Of a stretch of 64,000 nt of DNA, positions 1 through 9,008 are shown piece after piece. Origin of the DNA: Flavobacterium dankookense. GTDB taxonomy: Bacteria; Bacteroidota; Bacteroidia; Flavobacteriales; Flavobacteriaceae. The notes beneath the pieces were generated by a model that had not been told where the DNA came from, searched no databases, and saw only the letters and a program-made list of their open reading frames with translations. The translations under genes and the position numbers were made by a program. The stretch is taken from assembly GCF_004362665.1 (NCBI RefSeq), contig NZ_SNXR01000014.1:310001-374000 (forward strand), in the 5' to 3' direction. The stretch's first letter is position 1; the number at the start of each line of letters is the position of its first letter.

Positions 1-2
1 AT

Positions 3-332
3 AATTTACTTTCGGAAGCCGAAAAAGAAAACTTGTACTCAAAACTGATTGAACAAATTAATAAAGATTTCAATTTTGCCAATGAAGCAATCGATTTTCC
101 ACAAAACACTTCGCCCAACGAGTTGAAAATTCAACTTCACGAAAAAATATATCGATTGATTCAGTACAAATTTGCTGAATATTTAAACTTACTGTACATC
201 ATTGATGTTCCTGAAGATCAAGTAAAAAAACTGGATGGAACTGATATAATGCAATTATCCGAACAAGTTTCTTTTTTGATTTTAAAAAGAGAATGGATGA
301 AGGTTTGGTTTCGGAATAGGATGGAACGTTAA
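3..332 (+). CDS. Hypothetical protein, 5'-truncated at window edge
   Basis: The reading frame is open to the left window edge, so the true start lies upstream. A TTG at 33 is the first possible start inside the window, but the frame before it (NLLSEAEKE) reads like real protein. The visible part is about 110 residues, hydrophilic and helix-rich, with no signal peptide or membrane segment, and ends in a basic segment (KREWMKVWFRNRMER). I do not recognise a domain. The stop is at 330-332. It converges with the outer-membrane-type gene at 383-922. Confidence 0.6.
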   Translation, partial: NLLSEAEKENLYSKLIEQINKDFNFANEAIDFPQNTSPNELKIQLHEKIYRLIQYKFAEYLNLLYIIDVPEDQVKKLDGTDIMQLSEQVSFLILKREWMKVWFRNRMER

Positions 333-382
333 AAAAATGCCTAGTAGTCATTTTTAGTGAACAGGCCAGATGGCGCGATGGA

Positions 383-922
383 TCAAAAGAAAACCCTAAC
401 AAACGGCATAAACGCATCGCCATAAACGTTTTTATCTTCATTGAATAAAACATTATATCGTGCGCCAATAATTACATTTTCCATTCGATAACCTGCGCCA
501 AGAAACAATCCTGTATTCCAAAAATCATCCGAAAAATTTGTTTCATCATAACTAACATTTACACGAAGTTGTTCTAATTCTACAGATAACTGAATTTCTT
601 CAACAGGATTAACCAAACCAATCAAACTTGCTCCATATTGACTTGAAGAATAAAAATTTTTTTGTTTTAAATAACTATATTGAAGACCTAAACCTGCCGA
701 AAAATACTTATTCACATTGTAAATTGCACTTGGAGCAACTGATATATTAGTAAATCCCGATCCAAAGCCAAGACCAAATCCACCGCCAAATTGTACTTTT
801 TCCCAAAAAACACTTTTCTGTTTTTCTTGATTAACTTCTTGTGAAAAACTTGTTTCCCAAGCAAACAATAGAACAATAATTAAAACTGTTTTTATCAAAC
901 GAAGAAAACCATTCTTTTTCAT
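383..922 (-). CDS. Small outer-membrane beta-barrel-like protein
   Basis: 179 residues. Residues 1-28 form a signal peptide: basic start, a hydrophobic run (TVLIIVLLFAW) and a cleavage region ending SFSQ. The mature part has alternating glycine- and aromatic-rich strands (FGGGFGLGFGSGF, SAGLGLQYSY, LGAGYRM) and ends in Phe-Phe, as expected of a small barrel with a terminal aromatic residue. It is divergent from sucA. In related genomes I recall such proteins carrying an 'alpha-ketoglutarate decarboxylase' label, probably from neighbourhood only; nothing in the sequence supports an enzyme. Confidence 0.7.
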   Translation of the reverse strand: MKKNGFLRLIKTVLIIVLLFAWETSFSQEVNQEKQKSVFWEKVQFGGGFGLGFGSGFTNISVAPSAIYNVNKYFSAGLGLQYSYLKQKNFYSSSQYGASLIGLVNPVEEIQLSVELEQLRVNVSYDETNFSDDFWNTGLFLGAGYRMENVIIGARYNVLFNEDKNVYGDAFMPFVRVFF

Positions 923-964
923 TGAAATATATATTGTATTAACGTTATAAATATACTAAAATGA

Positions 965-995
965 TTGAAAAATTATTACAAAAGTCATACTTTTG
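965..995 (+). promoter_or_regulatory. Promoter of sucA-sucB
   Basis: TTG at 965-967, a 20-nt spacer and TACTTTTG at 988-995 match the Bacteroidetes primary sigma factor consensus (TTTG / TAnnTTTG). The sucA ATG follows 41 nt after the -7 box. Confidence 0.65.
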
Positions 996-1036
996 CAAAA
1001 CTATTTTTTTAACATAATGTTGATTAACCGAAAATT

Positions 1037-3808
1037 ATGGATAGGTTTTCCTTTTTAAACGCAGCACACACACAATTTTTTGCCGATTTATACGAACAAT
1101 ATACTCAGAATCCTGACAGTGTAGAACCAAGTTGGAGAGCTTTCTTTCAAGGATTTGACTTTGGAATGGAAACGTTTTCTGAGGAACAATTTTTGGCTCA
1201 AATGTCAAAAACTGATTCTGATGGTCAAGATTGCAATTTAGTTTCTGGTAAATTACAAAAAGAATTCAACGTACTCAAATTAATCGATGGTTATAGAACT
1301 CGTGGTCATTTGTTTACTAAAACAAATCCTGTTCGCGATAGAAGAACGTATGAGCCTAATTTAGATTTAGAAAATTTCGGCTTAACTTCAGCTGATTTAG
1401 ATACTGTTTTTGATGCTGCAAAAGTTATCGGAAAACAACCATCAACATTAAAACAAATTCTTGAGCATTTGAAAAACATGTATTGCCAACACATTGGTAT
1501 CGAATACATGCACATGGAAAACCCAATTTTTGTAAACTGGGTTCAAGAAAAAATTAATGTAAACGATAATCTCCCAAGTTTTAACTCTGAAGAGAAGAAA
1601 CACATTTTAGGCAAACTAAATGAAGCTGTTTCTTTTGAAAATTTTCTTCATACAAAATATGTTGGACAAAAGCGTTTTTCTCTTGAAGGTGGCGAAAGTT
1701 TAATTCCAGCTTTAGATTCTGTAATTGAAGCTGCCGCTGAAAAAGGTGTAGAACATTTCGTTATGGGAATGGCACATCGTGGACGTTTAAATACTTTGGC
1801 TAATATTTTTGGAAAACCTACGCAAGACATTTTCTCTGAATTTGACGGAAAAGATTACGACAAAGAATATTTTGACGGCGATGTTAAATACCACTTAGGT
1901 TTAACTGCCGAAAGAAAAACAAAATCAGGTAAAAAAATCAACATCAATTTAGCACCAAATCCATCGCATTTAGAGACCGTTGGTGCTGTTATTGAAGGAA
2001 TTACCAGAGCAAAGCAAGACAAATATTTCCCAGACGATTTTTCAAAAGTATTACCAATTGCCGTTCATGGTGATGCAGCCGTTGCAGGACAAGGTATTGT
2101 TTATGAGATTGTTCAAATGGCTCAGCTTGACGGATACAAAACAGGTGGAACTATTCATATTGTAATCAATAATCAAGTTGGATTTACAACCAATTATCTC
2201 GATGCTCGTTCCTCAACTTATTGTACTGATGTTGCTAAAGTAACACTATCACCGATACTTCACGTAAATGCTGATGATACCGAAGCTGTAGTTCATGCGA
2301 TGCTATTTGCATTGGATTTCCGTATGGAATTTGGTCGTGATGTATTTATCGATTTATTAGGTTACAGAAAATATGGTCACAACGAAGGTGACGAACCACG
2401 TTTTACACAACCGGTTTTATATAAAATCATTGCTCGTCATAAAAATCCACGTGAAATTTATGCCGAAAAATTAATCACTGATGGAATAGTAGATGCTGCT
2501 TATTTGACAAAAATCGAAAATGATTACAAAGCCAAACTAGACGAAAATCTTCAAGAGTCGCGCAAAAAAGACAAAACGATAATCAAACCTTTCATGCAAG
2601 ATGAATGGAAAGGATTTGTTCAAGTTTCTGATGATGAAATGTTGAAAAAAGTAGATACTAAATTCGACAGAAAGAAATTAGATGCAATCATCGAAACCGT
2701 TTCAACTTTGCCTTCTGATAAAAAATTCATCAGCAAAATTTCTAAGATTGTTTCCGATAGAAAAACGATTTATGACAACAATACATTAGATTGGGGAACA
2801 GCCGAAACATTAGCTTATGGCTCACTTTTAACCGAGGGTTATGACATTCGTGTTTCGGGACAAGACGTAGAAAGAGGAACTTTTTCCCATCGTCATGCCG
2901 TTGTAAAAGTAGAAGACAGCGAAGAAGAAGTAGTTTTACTAAATACACTAAAAGACAAAAAAGGAAAATTCAATATTTTCAACTCATTCCTTTCAGAATA
3001 TGGCGTACTCGGTTTTGATTATGGCTACGCATTAACCAATCCAAATGCATTAACTATTTGGGAAGCGCAATTTGGAGATTTCTCCAACGGTGCTCAAATC
3101 ATGATTGACCAGTACATTTCATGTGGTGAAGACAAATGGAACAACCAAAACGGAATTGTATTATTGTTGCCTCACGGATACGAAGGTCAAGGTGCCGAAC
3201 ATTCATCGGCTAGAATGGAACGTTATTTACAACTTTGCGCACGTCATAATATGTATGTAGCCGATTGTACAACGCCAGCCAACTTCTTCCACTTGTTAAG
3301 AAGACAAATGAAAACCAAATTCCGCAAACCGTTAGTTGTGTTTTCACCAAAAAGTTTACTCCGTCATCCATTGTGCGTTTCAACAGTTGATGAACTAGCA
3401 AATGGTCAATTCCAAGAAACAATCGATGACAATTCAGTTGATAAGAAAAAAGTAAAAACAGTGGTTTTCTGTACAGGAAAATTCTATTATGATATTTTAG
3501 CCGAAAGAGAAAACTTAGGCAGAAATGATGTAGCTTTGGTTCGTATCGAGCAATTATTTCCATTGCCAACCGAACAATTAAAAGAAATTATTGCTGGTTA
3601 TCCAAATGCAGACGATTTTGTTTGGGCACAAGAAGAGCCAAAAAATATGGGCGCATACAGTTTCATGTTGATGAATTTCGATTTAGTAAAATGGAGATTA
3701 GCATCACTAAAAGCCTACGCAGCACCAGCAGCAGGAAGTCACACTAGAGATAGAAGACGTCATGCTGATGCAATAAAAATGGTTTTTGATAAAAATTTAT
3801 ATAGATAA
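1037..3808 (+). CDS. sucA: 2-oxoglutarate dehydrogenase E1 component
   Basis: 923 residues, full length for OdhA/SucA-type E1. It decarboxylates 2-oxoglutarate with thiamine diphosphate and passes the succinyl group to E2 in the TCA cycle. The N-terminal E1 segment (FLNAAHTQFFADLYEQY) binds E2; the ThDP core shows HRGRLN near residue 237, GDAAVAGQG near 345 and NNQVGFTT near 376; the transketolase-like pyrimidine domain includes SHRHAVV, GFDYGYAL and HGYEGQGAEHSSAR. ATG at 1037 gives the conserved start. sucB follows after 26 nt, so the two are co-transcribed from the promoter at 965-995. E3 (lpd) is not in the window. Confidence 0.97.
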   Translation: MDRFSFLNAAHTQFFADLYEQYTQNPDSVEPSWRAFFQGFDFGMETFSEEQFLAQMSKTDSDGQDCNLVSGKLQKEFNVLKLIDGYRTRGHLFTKTNPVRDRRTYEPNLDLENFGLTSADLDTVFDAAKVIGKQPSTLKQILEHLKNMYCQHIGIEYMHMENPIFVNWVQEKINVNDNLPSFNSEEKKHILGKLNEAVSFENFLHTKYVGQKRFSLEGGESLIPALDSVIEAAAEKGVEHFVMGMAHRGRLNTLANIFGKPTQDIFSEFDGKDYDKEYFDGDVKYHLGLTAERKTKSGKKININLAPNPSHLETVGAVIEGITRAKQDKYFPDDFSKVLPIAVHGDAAVAGQGIVYEIVQMAQLDGYKTGGTIHIVINNQVGFTTNYLDARSSTYCTDVAKVTLSPILHVNADDTEAVVHAMLFALDFRMEFGRDVFIDLLGYRKYGHNEGDEPRFTQPVLYKIIARHKNPREIYAEKLITDGIVDAAYLTKIENDYKAKLDENLQESRKKDKTIIKPFMQDEWKGFVQVSDDEMLKKVDTKFDRKKLDAIIETVSTLPSDKKFISKISKIVSDRKTIYDNNTLDWGTAETLAYGSLLTEGYDIRVSGQDVERGTFSHRHAVVKVEDSEEEVVLLNTLKDKKGKFNIFNSFLSEYGVLGFDYGYALTNPNALTIWEAQFGDFSNGAQIMIDQYISCGEDKWNNQNGIVLLLPHGYEGQGAEHSSARMERYLQLCARHNMYVADCTTPANFFHLLRRQMKTKFRKPLVVFSPKSLLRHPLCVSTVDELANGQFQETIDDNSVDKKKVKTVVFCTGKFYYDILAERENLGRNDVALVRIEQLFPLPTEQLKEIIAGYPNADDFVWAQEEPKNMGAYSFMLMNFDLVKWRLASLKAYAAPAAGSHTRDRRRHADAIKMVFDKNLYR

Positions 3809-3834
3809 TAACATACTTATAAAATTATAAAAGG

Positions 3835-5055
3835 ATGATTTTAGAAATGAAAGTGCCTTCACCAGGCGAATCAATAAAAGAAGTAGAAATCGCAACATGG
3901 TTAGTAAAAGATGGCGATTATGTAGAAAAAGATCAAGCCATTGCCGAAGTTGATTCTGACAAAGCTACACTTGAATTACCAGCCGAAGCAAGCGGAATTA
4001 TTACGCTAAAAGCAGAAGAAGGTGATGCAGTTGCTGTTGGCGCAGTGGTTTGTCTAATCGACACATCGGCAGCAAAACCAAGCGGTGATGCACCAGAAGC
4101 AGCACCTGTTGCAGAAGCAAAAGTAGAAGAGAAAAAGGTTGAAGCACCAAAAGCTGCTCCAGTTGCAGAAAAAACATATGCTACTCAAGCACCATCTCCA
4201 GCTGCAAGAAAAATATTAGACGAAAAAAACATCCAACCAACCGATATCGTTGGAACTGGAAAAGGTGGAAGAATAACTAAAGATGATGCCGTAAACGCTG
4301 TTCCATCAATGGGAACGCCAACTGGCGGAAATCGTGGTTCTGAAAGAACAAAATTATCAATGTTGCGTCGTAAAGTTGCCGAAAGATTGGTTTCTGCAAA
4401 AAATGAAACCGCTATGTTAACTACTTTTAATGAAGTTGACATGACAGCAATTTATGCTTTACGCGAACAATATAAAGAAGAATTTAAAGCCAAACATGGT
4501 TTAGGTTTGGGTTTTATGTCGTTCTTTACTAAAGCAGTCACAAGAGCATTACAATTGTATCCAGATGTAAACTCAATGATTGATGGTCAAGAAAAAATAT
4601 CTTATAATTTCTGTGATATTTCTGTAGCAGTTTCTGGACCAAAAGGTTTGATGGTTCCAGTGATGCGAAGTGCAGAAACCCTATCCTTCCGTGGTGTTGA
4701 AGCTGAAATCAAGCGTTTGGCTTTGCGTGCTCGCGATGGACAAATTACAGTTGATGAAATGACTGGCGGAACATTTACCATTTCAAATGGTGGTGTTTTT
4801 GGTAGTATGTTGTCAACACCAATTATCAATCCACCACAATCTGGAATTTTAGGAATGCACAATGTTGTAGAAAGAGCTATCGTAAAAAATGGACAAATCG
4901 TTATTGCTCCAGTGATGTATGTTGCTTTATCTTATGACCACAGAATTATTGACGGACGTGAGTCGGTTGGTTTCTTAGTTGCTGTGAAAGAAGCATTGGA
5001 AAAACCAGAAGAATTATTAATGGATAACAATGTAAAAAAAGCATTGGAGTTATAA
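3835..5055 (+). CDS. sucB: 2-oxoglutarate dehydrogenase E2 (dihydrolipoyl succinyltransferase)
   Basis: 406 residues. Residues 1-75 are a lipoyl domain with the modified lysine in EVDSDKATLE (about residue 43). An Ala/Pro/Glu/Lys-rich linker follows, then an E3/E1-binding domain (PSPAARKILDEKNI to GRITKDDAV, about 120-157) and the acyltransferase core, ending with the catalytic DHRIIDG motif near residue 368. It transfers the succinyl group to CoA. Second gene of the sucAB operon; a terminator hairpin lies 35 bp downstream. Confidence 0.97.
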   Translation: MILEMKVPSPGESIKEVEIATWLVKDGDYVEKDQAIAEVDSDKATLELPAEASGIITLKAEEGDAVAVGAVVCLIDTSAAKPSGDAPEAAPVAEAKVEEKKVEAPKAAPVAEKTYATQAPSPAARKILDEKNIQPTDIVGTGKGGRITKDDAVNAVPSMGTPTGGNRGSERTKLSMLRRKVAERLVSAKNETAMLTTFNEVDMTAIYALREQYKEEFKAKHGLGLGFMSFFTKAVTRALQLYPDVNSMIDGQEKISYNFCDISVAVSGPKGLMVPVMRSAETLSFRGVEAEIKRLALRARDGQITVDEMTGGTFTISNGGVFGSMLSTPIINPPQSGILGMHNVVERAIVKNGQIVIAPVMYVALSYDHRIIDGRESVGFLVAVKEALEKPEELLMDNNVKKALEL

Positions 5056-5064
5056 TACCAACTT

Positions 5065-5088
5065 TGTCATTCTGACGAAGGAAGAATC
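5065..5088. repeat. Dispersed flavobacterial repeat fragment
   Basis: The 24-bp stretch starting TGTCATTCTGACGAAGG and ending AGAATC matches a phrase I recognise from many flavobacterial intergenic regions. It runs directly into the following terminator hairpin, which may use it as spacer. Confidence 0.45.
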
Positions 5089-5089
5089 T

Positions 5090-5126
5090 AATCCCAAATT
5101 CCAAAAGAGTTTGGGATTTTTCTTTT
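5090..5126 (+). terminator. Rho-independent terminator of sucAB
   Basis: Stem AATCCCAAA (5090-5098) pairs with TTTGGGATT (5110-5118) around an 11-nt loop and is followed by TTTCTTTTCTTT. Confidence 0.75.
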
Positions 5127-5148
5127 CTTTGTGTTTGATTTTTAATGT

Positions 5149-6360
5149 ATGAAGCAAAACAAAAAACAAGCCGCAATAGGATTTATTTTTATTACGATGC
5201 TAATCGATATTACGGGTTGGGGAATTATTATTCCAGTAATTCCAAAATTGATTTCAGAGTTAATTAATGGTGATGTTAGTGAAGCAGCAAAATATGGTGG
5301 TTGGCTAACGTTTGCTTATGCATTTACCCAATTTATTTTTGCTCCATTAATTGGAAATCTAAGCGACAAATACGGCAGACGACCAATTATCTTAATTTCG
5401 TTGTTTGCATTTGCTTTGGATTATATTTTACTAGCATTTGCACCAACTATATTGTGGTTGTTTGTAGGTAGAATTATTGCAGGATTAACTGGTGCAAGCA
5501 TTACAACGGCTTCGGCTTATATTGCAGATGTTAGCACACCAGAAAATAGAGCCAAAAACTTCGGGATGATTGGTGCTGCTTTTGGATTAGGATTTATCAT
5601 TGGACCTGTTATTGGTGGTTTGTTAGGTCAATTTGGTTCACGAGTTCCTTTTTATGCCGCAGCAGTTTTATGTTTTTTAAACTTCTTATATGGTTATTTT
5701 ATACTTCCTGAATCGTTATCTAAAAAAAATCGAAGAGCTTTTGAGTGGAAACGAGCTAATCCGATTGGTGCTTTTTTAAATTTAAAAAAACATCCTGAAC
5801 TTTTGGGATTAATGCTTGCCATATTCTTGCTTTATGTTGGTTCTCATGCTGTTCATAGCAATTGGAGTTTCTTTACTATTTATAAATTCAATTGGGATGA
5901 AAAAATGGTTGGGATTTCGCTTGGTGCAATTGGACTTTTAGTTGGATTGGTTCAAGGTGGATTAATTCGGTGGACAAGCCCGAAATTAGGCAATCGAAAA
6001 AGTATTTATTTTGGTTTGATACTTTATACTCTAGGCATGTTTTTATTTGCAATTGCATCCGAAAGCTGGATGATGTTTGCTTTTTTAATTCCTTATTGTC
6101 TTGGTGGAATTTCTGGACCTGCACTACAAAGTGTGATTTCTGAAAAAGTTCCTGCGAATGAACAAGGTGAAATTCAAGGAACAATGGCTAGCTTAATGAG
6201 TGCTTCAGCCATTGTTGGTCCGCCAATGATGACTAATACTTTTTACTTTTTTACACACAAAGAAGCGCCTTTTCAATTTGCTGGTTCGCCTTTTGTTTTG
6301 GGAGGATTTTTAATGTTGTTGAGTACTATTATTGCCTATTATTCGTTAAGGAAACGATAA
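5149..6360 (+). CDS. MFS drug-exporter-type transporter (TCR/Tet family)
   Basis: 403 residues with about 12 predicted membrane helices. MFS motif A is clear after helix 2 ([14 protein letters not shown]), and the helix-5 region has the antiporter-type GxxxGPxIGG pattern ([13 protein letters not shown], about residues 145-157). These mark the DHA1 / tetracycline-resistance-like drug:H+ antiporters. The N-terminal helix carries an acidic residue ([16 protein letters not shown]), typical of this group. Monocistronic: it starts after the sucAB terminator and is followed by repeat sequence. The substrate cannot be read from the sequence. Confidence 0.85.
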   Translation: MKQNKKQAAIGFIFITMLIDITGWGIIIPVIPKLISELINGDVSEAAKYGGWLTFAYAFTQFIFAPLIGNLSDKYGRRPIILISLFAFALDYILLAFAPTILWLFVGRIIAGLTGASITTASAYIADVSTPENRAKNFGMIGAAFGLGFIIGPVIGGLLGQFGSRVPFYAAAVLCFLNFLYGYFILPESLSKKNRRAFEWKRANPIGAFLNLKKHPELLGLMLAIFLLYVGSHAVHSNWSFFTIYKFNWDEKMVGISLGAIGLLVGLVQGGLIRWTSPKLGNRKSIYFGLILYTLGMFLFAIASESWMMFAFLIPYCLGGISGPALQSVISEKVPANEQGEIQGTMASLMSASAIVGPPMMTNTFYFFTHKEAPFQFAGSPFVLGGFLMLLSTIIAYYSLRKR

Positions 6361-6387
6361 CTTGACAAAAGACATTAATTCTTCAGC

Positions 6388-6440
6388 CCCGATTGTAACG
6401 GAAATCCTCGAAGAGATTGTAGTGGAAAGCGGGAATAAGG
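6388..6440. repeat. REP-like dispersed element, copy 1
   Basis: The text AGCCCCGATTGTAACGG ... GATTGTAGTGGAAAGCGGGA has the two-ended layout of an intergenic element common in Flavobacterium: a 5' part AGCCCnGATnGnAnCGG, a variable centre, and a 3' part AnAGATnnAGnGGAnAGCnGGA. A longer degenerate relative lies at 13,838-13,975. It contains no gene. Confidence 0.5.
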
Positions 6441-6476
6441 TTGACATAAATTCCTCCTGATTCGCTCCAAATTTTT

Positions 6477-6914
6477 TTATTTCAAATACAAACAATGATT
6501 GTAATAATCGATAATTGCTTTGCCTTCGAGTAGCACATCGGCGCCAATAATTCCATCTACTGGCTTGGCTTTATATTGTTGCAAGGCTTGATTAACGTGT
6601 GTCATGTCAAAAACGACTAAGTGAAAATCTTCTGTTTGCCAACGTCCGATTTTTAAAGAATTATTTTTAGCAATTTTAGTCAGCATTCCTGTTGCTCCAG
6701 CGCCAGAAGCTTTGGTTTTGGACTTTCCTGCTTTCAAATTGAAAAGCTCAATACTTTCAAAACCAACGCAGCTATTGGAAGCGCCAGTATCTAGAATAAA
6801 ATTTCCGAGAACGCCGTTTATCCTTGCTTTTATTAGTAAATGCTGGGTTTTTGAAACCTTAAAATTAATTTTTTTGTACTTTTCTTTCTTTAGAACTTCG
6901 TGAAGGTTTTTCAT
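6477..6914 (-). CDS. Retropepsin-like aspartic protease family protein
   Basis: 145 residues, one aspartic-protease lobe. The flap-side strand is followed by the catalytic motif FILDTGASNSCVG (about residues 37-49). A second hydrophobic Gly motif (VDGIIGADVLL, about 118-128) completes the clan AA single-domain fold, which works as a homodimer. No signal peptide or membrane anchor is visible, so it is probably cytoplasmic. Such small retropepsin-like proteins are common in Bacteroidota and mostly uncharacterised. Start ATG at 6912-6914; a cluster of GCAAAG repeats lies just upstream. Confidence 0.8.
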   Translation of the reverse strand: MKNLHEVLKKEKYKKINFKVSKTQHLLIKARINGVLGNFILDTGASNSCVGFESIELFNLKAGKSKTKASGAGATGMLTKIAKNNSLKIGRWQTEDFHLVVFDMTHVNQALQQYKAKPVDGIIGADVLLEGKAIIDYYNHCLYLK

Positions 6915-6922
6915 GTTTTTTA

Positions 6923-6961
6923 CCGCAAAGGTGCAAAGTTTGTCGCAAAGTACGCAAAGTT
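6923..6961. repeat. Cluster of short GCAAAG direct repeats
   Basis: Four copies of GCAAAG within 39 bp (...CGCAAAGGTGCAAAG...CGCAAAGTACGCAAAG). This kind of low-complexity intergenic text recurs in flavobacterial genomes. No function is evident. Confidence 0.5.
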
Positions 6962-6991
6962 TTTAAATTCTACATAATCATTTAATAATCG

Positions 6992-6999
6992 TAAATTTG
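6992..6999 (+). promoter_or_regulatory. Candidate -7 box for the TatD gene
   Basis: TAAATTTG fits TAnnTTTG and lies 26 nt before the TTG start at 7025. No clear -33 TTG is present. Confidence 0.4.
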
Positions 7000-7024
7000 C
7001 TATGTTTAATTTGAAATCTGAAAC

Positions 7025-7807
7025 TTGAAACCAACATTAGTTTTAACCGATACGCACACGCATCTTTACTCCGAAGAATTTGAAAATGATAGAACTGAAA
7101 TGATTAAGAGAGCTATTGAAACTGGTGTTTCTCGCTTTTTTGTTCCGTCGATCGATTCTACTTACACTCAAAAAATGTATGATTTGGAAACTGAATTTCC
7201 TTCGAATATTTTTTTGATGATGGGTTTGCATCCGTGCTATGTGAAGCCCGAAAGTTATCAGTTGGAATTGGCTCATGTGGAAAAATCATTGGCGGAAAAA
7301 AAATTCTATGCTGTTGGCGAAATTGGGATTGATTTATTTTGGGATAAAACCACTTTGAAAATTCAGCAAGAAGCTTTTAAATTTCAAATTCAATTGGCAA
7401 AAAAACACAAATTGGCGATAAATATTCATTGTCGTGATGCATTTGACGAAGTTTTTGAAGTTTTAGAAAGCGAAAAATCAACTGATTTATTTGGGATATT
7501 TCATTGTTTTACAGGCGATTTTCAGCAAGCACAACACGCTATAGATTTAGGAATGAAACTTGGAATTGGCGGAGTTGCCACGTTTAAAAATGGAAAGATT
7601 GACCAGTTTTTAAACGAAATTGATTTAAAGCATATTGTTCTCGAAACGGATTCGCCCTATTTGGCTCCAGTTCCTTTTCGTGGCAAACGAAACGAAAGCA
7701 GTTACACCAAACTAGTTGCCGAAAAATTAGCCCAAATTTACAACCTTTCAATTGATGAAATTGCACAAATAACTACCGAAAATTCTAGACAAGTTTTTGG
7801 GATTTAA
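7025..7807 (+). CDS. TatD family metal-dependent hydrolase
   Basis: 260 residues, the usual TatD length. Metal ligands and motifs: DTHTHLY at the N-terminus, GEIGIDLFWD near residue 97, INIHCRDAF near 137, FHCFTGDF near 158 and the terminal ETDSPYLAP near 208. The family acts as a Mg2+-dependent DNase / RNA exonuclease. The start is TTG at 7025: an in-frame stop (TGA, 7019) sits just upstream and the first ATG would remove the essential DTHTH motif. A short gap separates it from the acyltransferase gene downstream. Confidence 0.92.
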   Translation: MKPTLVLTDTHTHLYSEEFENDRTEMIKRAIETGVSRFFVPSIDSTYTQKMYDLETEFPSNIFLMMGLHPCYVKPESYQLELAHVEKSLAEKKFYAVGEIGIDLFWDKTTLKIQQEAFKFQIQLAKKHKLAINIHCRDAFDEVFEVLESEKSTDLFGIFHCFTGDFQQAQHAIDLGMKLGIGGVATFKNGKIDQFLNEIDLKHIVLETDSPYLAPVPFRGKRNESSYTKLVAEKLAQIYNLSIDEIAQITTENSRQVFGI

Positions 7808-7871
7808 TGGATTTATAACCTCTAATTGCGTTTTTTTTTGTTCATTTGTTTTTTGAAAATCTAACCCAATA

Positions 7872-9008
7872 ATGTCAAAATTCGATTCTATTCGTCCGTT
7901 TTATGATGCTGAAGTAAACGAAGCCATTTGTAATTCAGTAAATCATCCTATGATGAAATCAATTATGGATTTTACTTTTCCAGATGTTGATGATGAAATA
8001 TGGAAAAACCAACTAAGAAGAACTCATTCTATCAGAGATTTTCAGTGTAATTTCATCTATCAATCAGTTCAAAAAGTGTTGCAAAAATCATCTGAAGGTT
8101 TAACCACTTCAGGATTTGAAAAGTTACAAAAAAACACGTCGTATCTTTTTATTTCAAATCATAGAGACATCATTTTAGATACCTCTTTGTTAAACGTTTG
8201 TCTTTTTGACCACGGATTAGTGATGACTGCTTCCGCAATTGGAGACAATTTAGTTAAGAAAGATTTTTTAAAAACATTATCACGATTAAACAGAAACTTT
8301 TTAGTACAACGAGGTTTATCTCCAAGAGAATTACTAGAAAGTTCTAAATTAATGTCGGAATATATTGGACAGCTATTGCTTCGCGAAAATCGTTCGGTTT
8401 GGATTGCACAACGAGAAGGAAGAACGAAAGACGGAAACGATGCAACACACTCAGGCGTTTTAAAAATGCTTGGAATGGGTTCTGACGAAAAAAATCTAAT
8501 TGATTATTTCAAAAAAATAAAAATTGTTCCCGTTTCTATTTCTTACGAATATGATCCGACAGATGCTTTGAAAATGCCTCAATTAATGGCTGAAGCCAAT
8601 GCTGAGAAATATATCAAAGAAAAAAATGAGGATTTTATCACTTTAATCAGCGGGATTATTGGGCAAAAAAAACGTATTCATATTCACGTTGGTGATGTTT
8701 TAAATTCCGAATTGGACAATATTGCTACAGAATTTGACAACAATAACAAACAAATTCAAGCTTTGGCACAAGTAATTGACGATTCCATTTTGCAGAGTTA
8801 TAAACTTTGGCCAACCAATTATATTGCTTACGATTTACTTCATAAAACAGATAAATTCAAAAATTTATATACTGAAAACGAAAAATCTCTTTTCGAAAGA
8901 CGTTTAGAAATGCGAATTGACGAAAGTAATTCGCAAATCGTTGAAAGCTTTTTGGCGATGTATGCCAATCCTGTGGTTAACAAATTGAAATATGAAAATG
9001 CCATCTAA
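7872..9008 (+). CDS. Glycerol-3-phosphate/1-acylglycerol-3-phosphate acyltransferase family protein
   Basis: 378 residues. The acyltransferase signature block I is NHRDIILDTSLL near residue 96 (NHxxxxD), with the later REGRTKDGNDATH and VPVSISYEYDP segments matching the substrate-binding blocks of PlsB/PlsC enzymes. It probably acylates a glycerolipid precursor at the inner membrane. The 3' end overlaps the asparaginase start by 17 nt, so the two are translationally coupled, although no metabolic link is obvious. Confidence 0.8.
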   Translation: MSKFDSIRPFYDAEVNEAICNSVNHPMMKSIMDFTFPDVDDEIWKNQLRRTHSIRDFQCNFIYQSVQKVLQKSSEGLTTSGFEKLQKNTSYLFISNHRDIILDTSLLNVCLFDHGLVMTASAIGDNLVKKDFLKTLSRLNRNFLVQRGLSPRELLESSKLMSEYIGQLLLRENRSVWIAQREGRTKDGNDATHSGVLKMLGMGSDEKNLIDYFKKIKIVPVSISYEYDPTDALKMPQLMAEANAEKYIKEKNEDFITLISGIIGQKKRIHIHVGDVLNSELDNIATEFDNNNKQIQALAQVIDDSILQSYKLWPTNYIAYDLLHKTDKFKNLYTENEKSLFERRLEMRIDESNSQIVESFLAMYANPVVNKLKYENAI

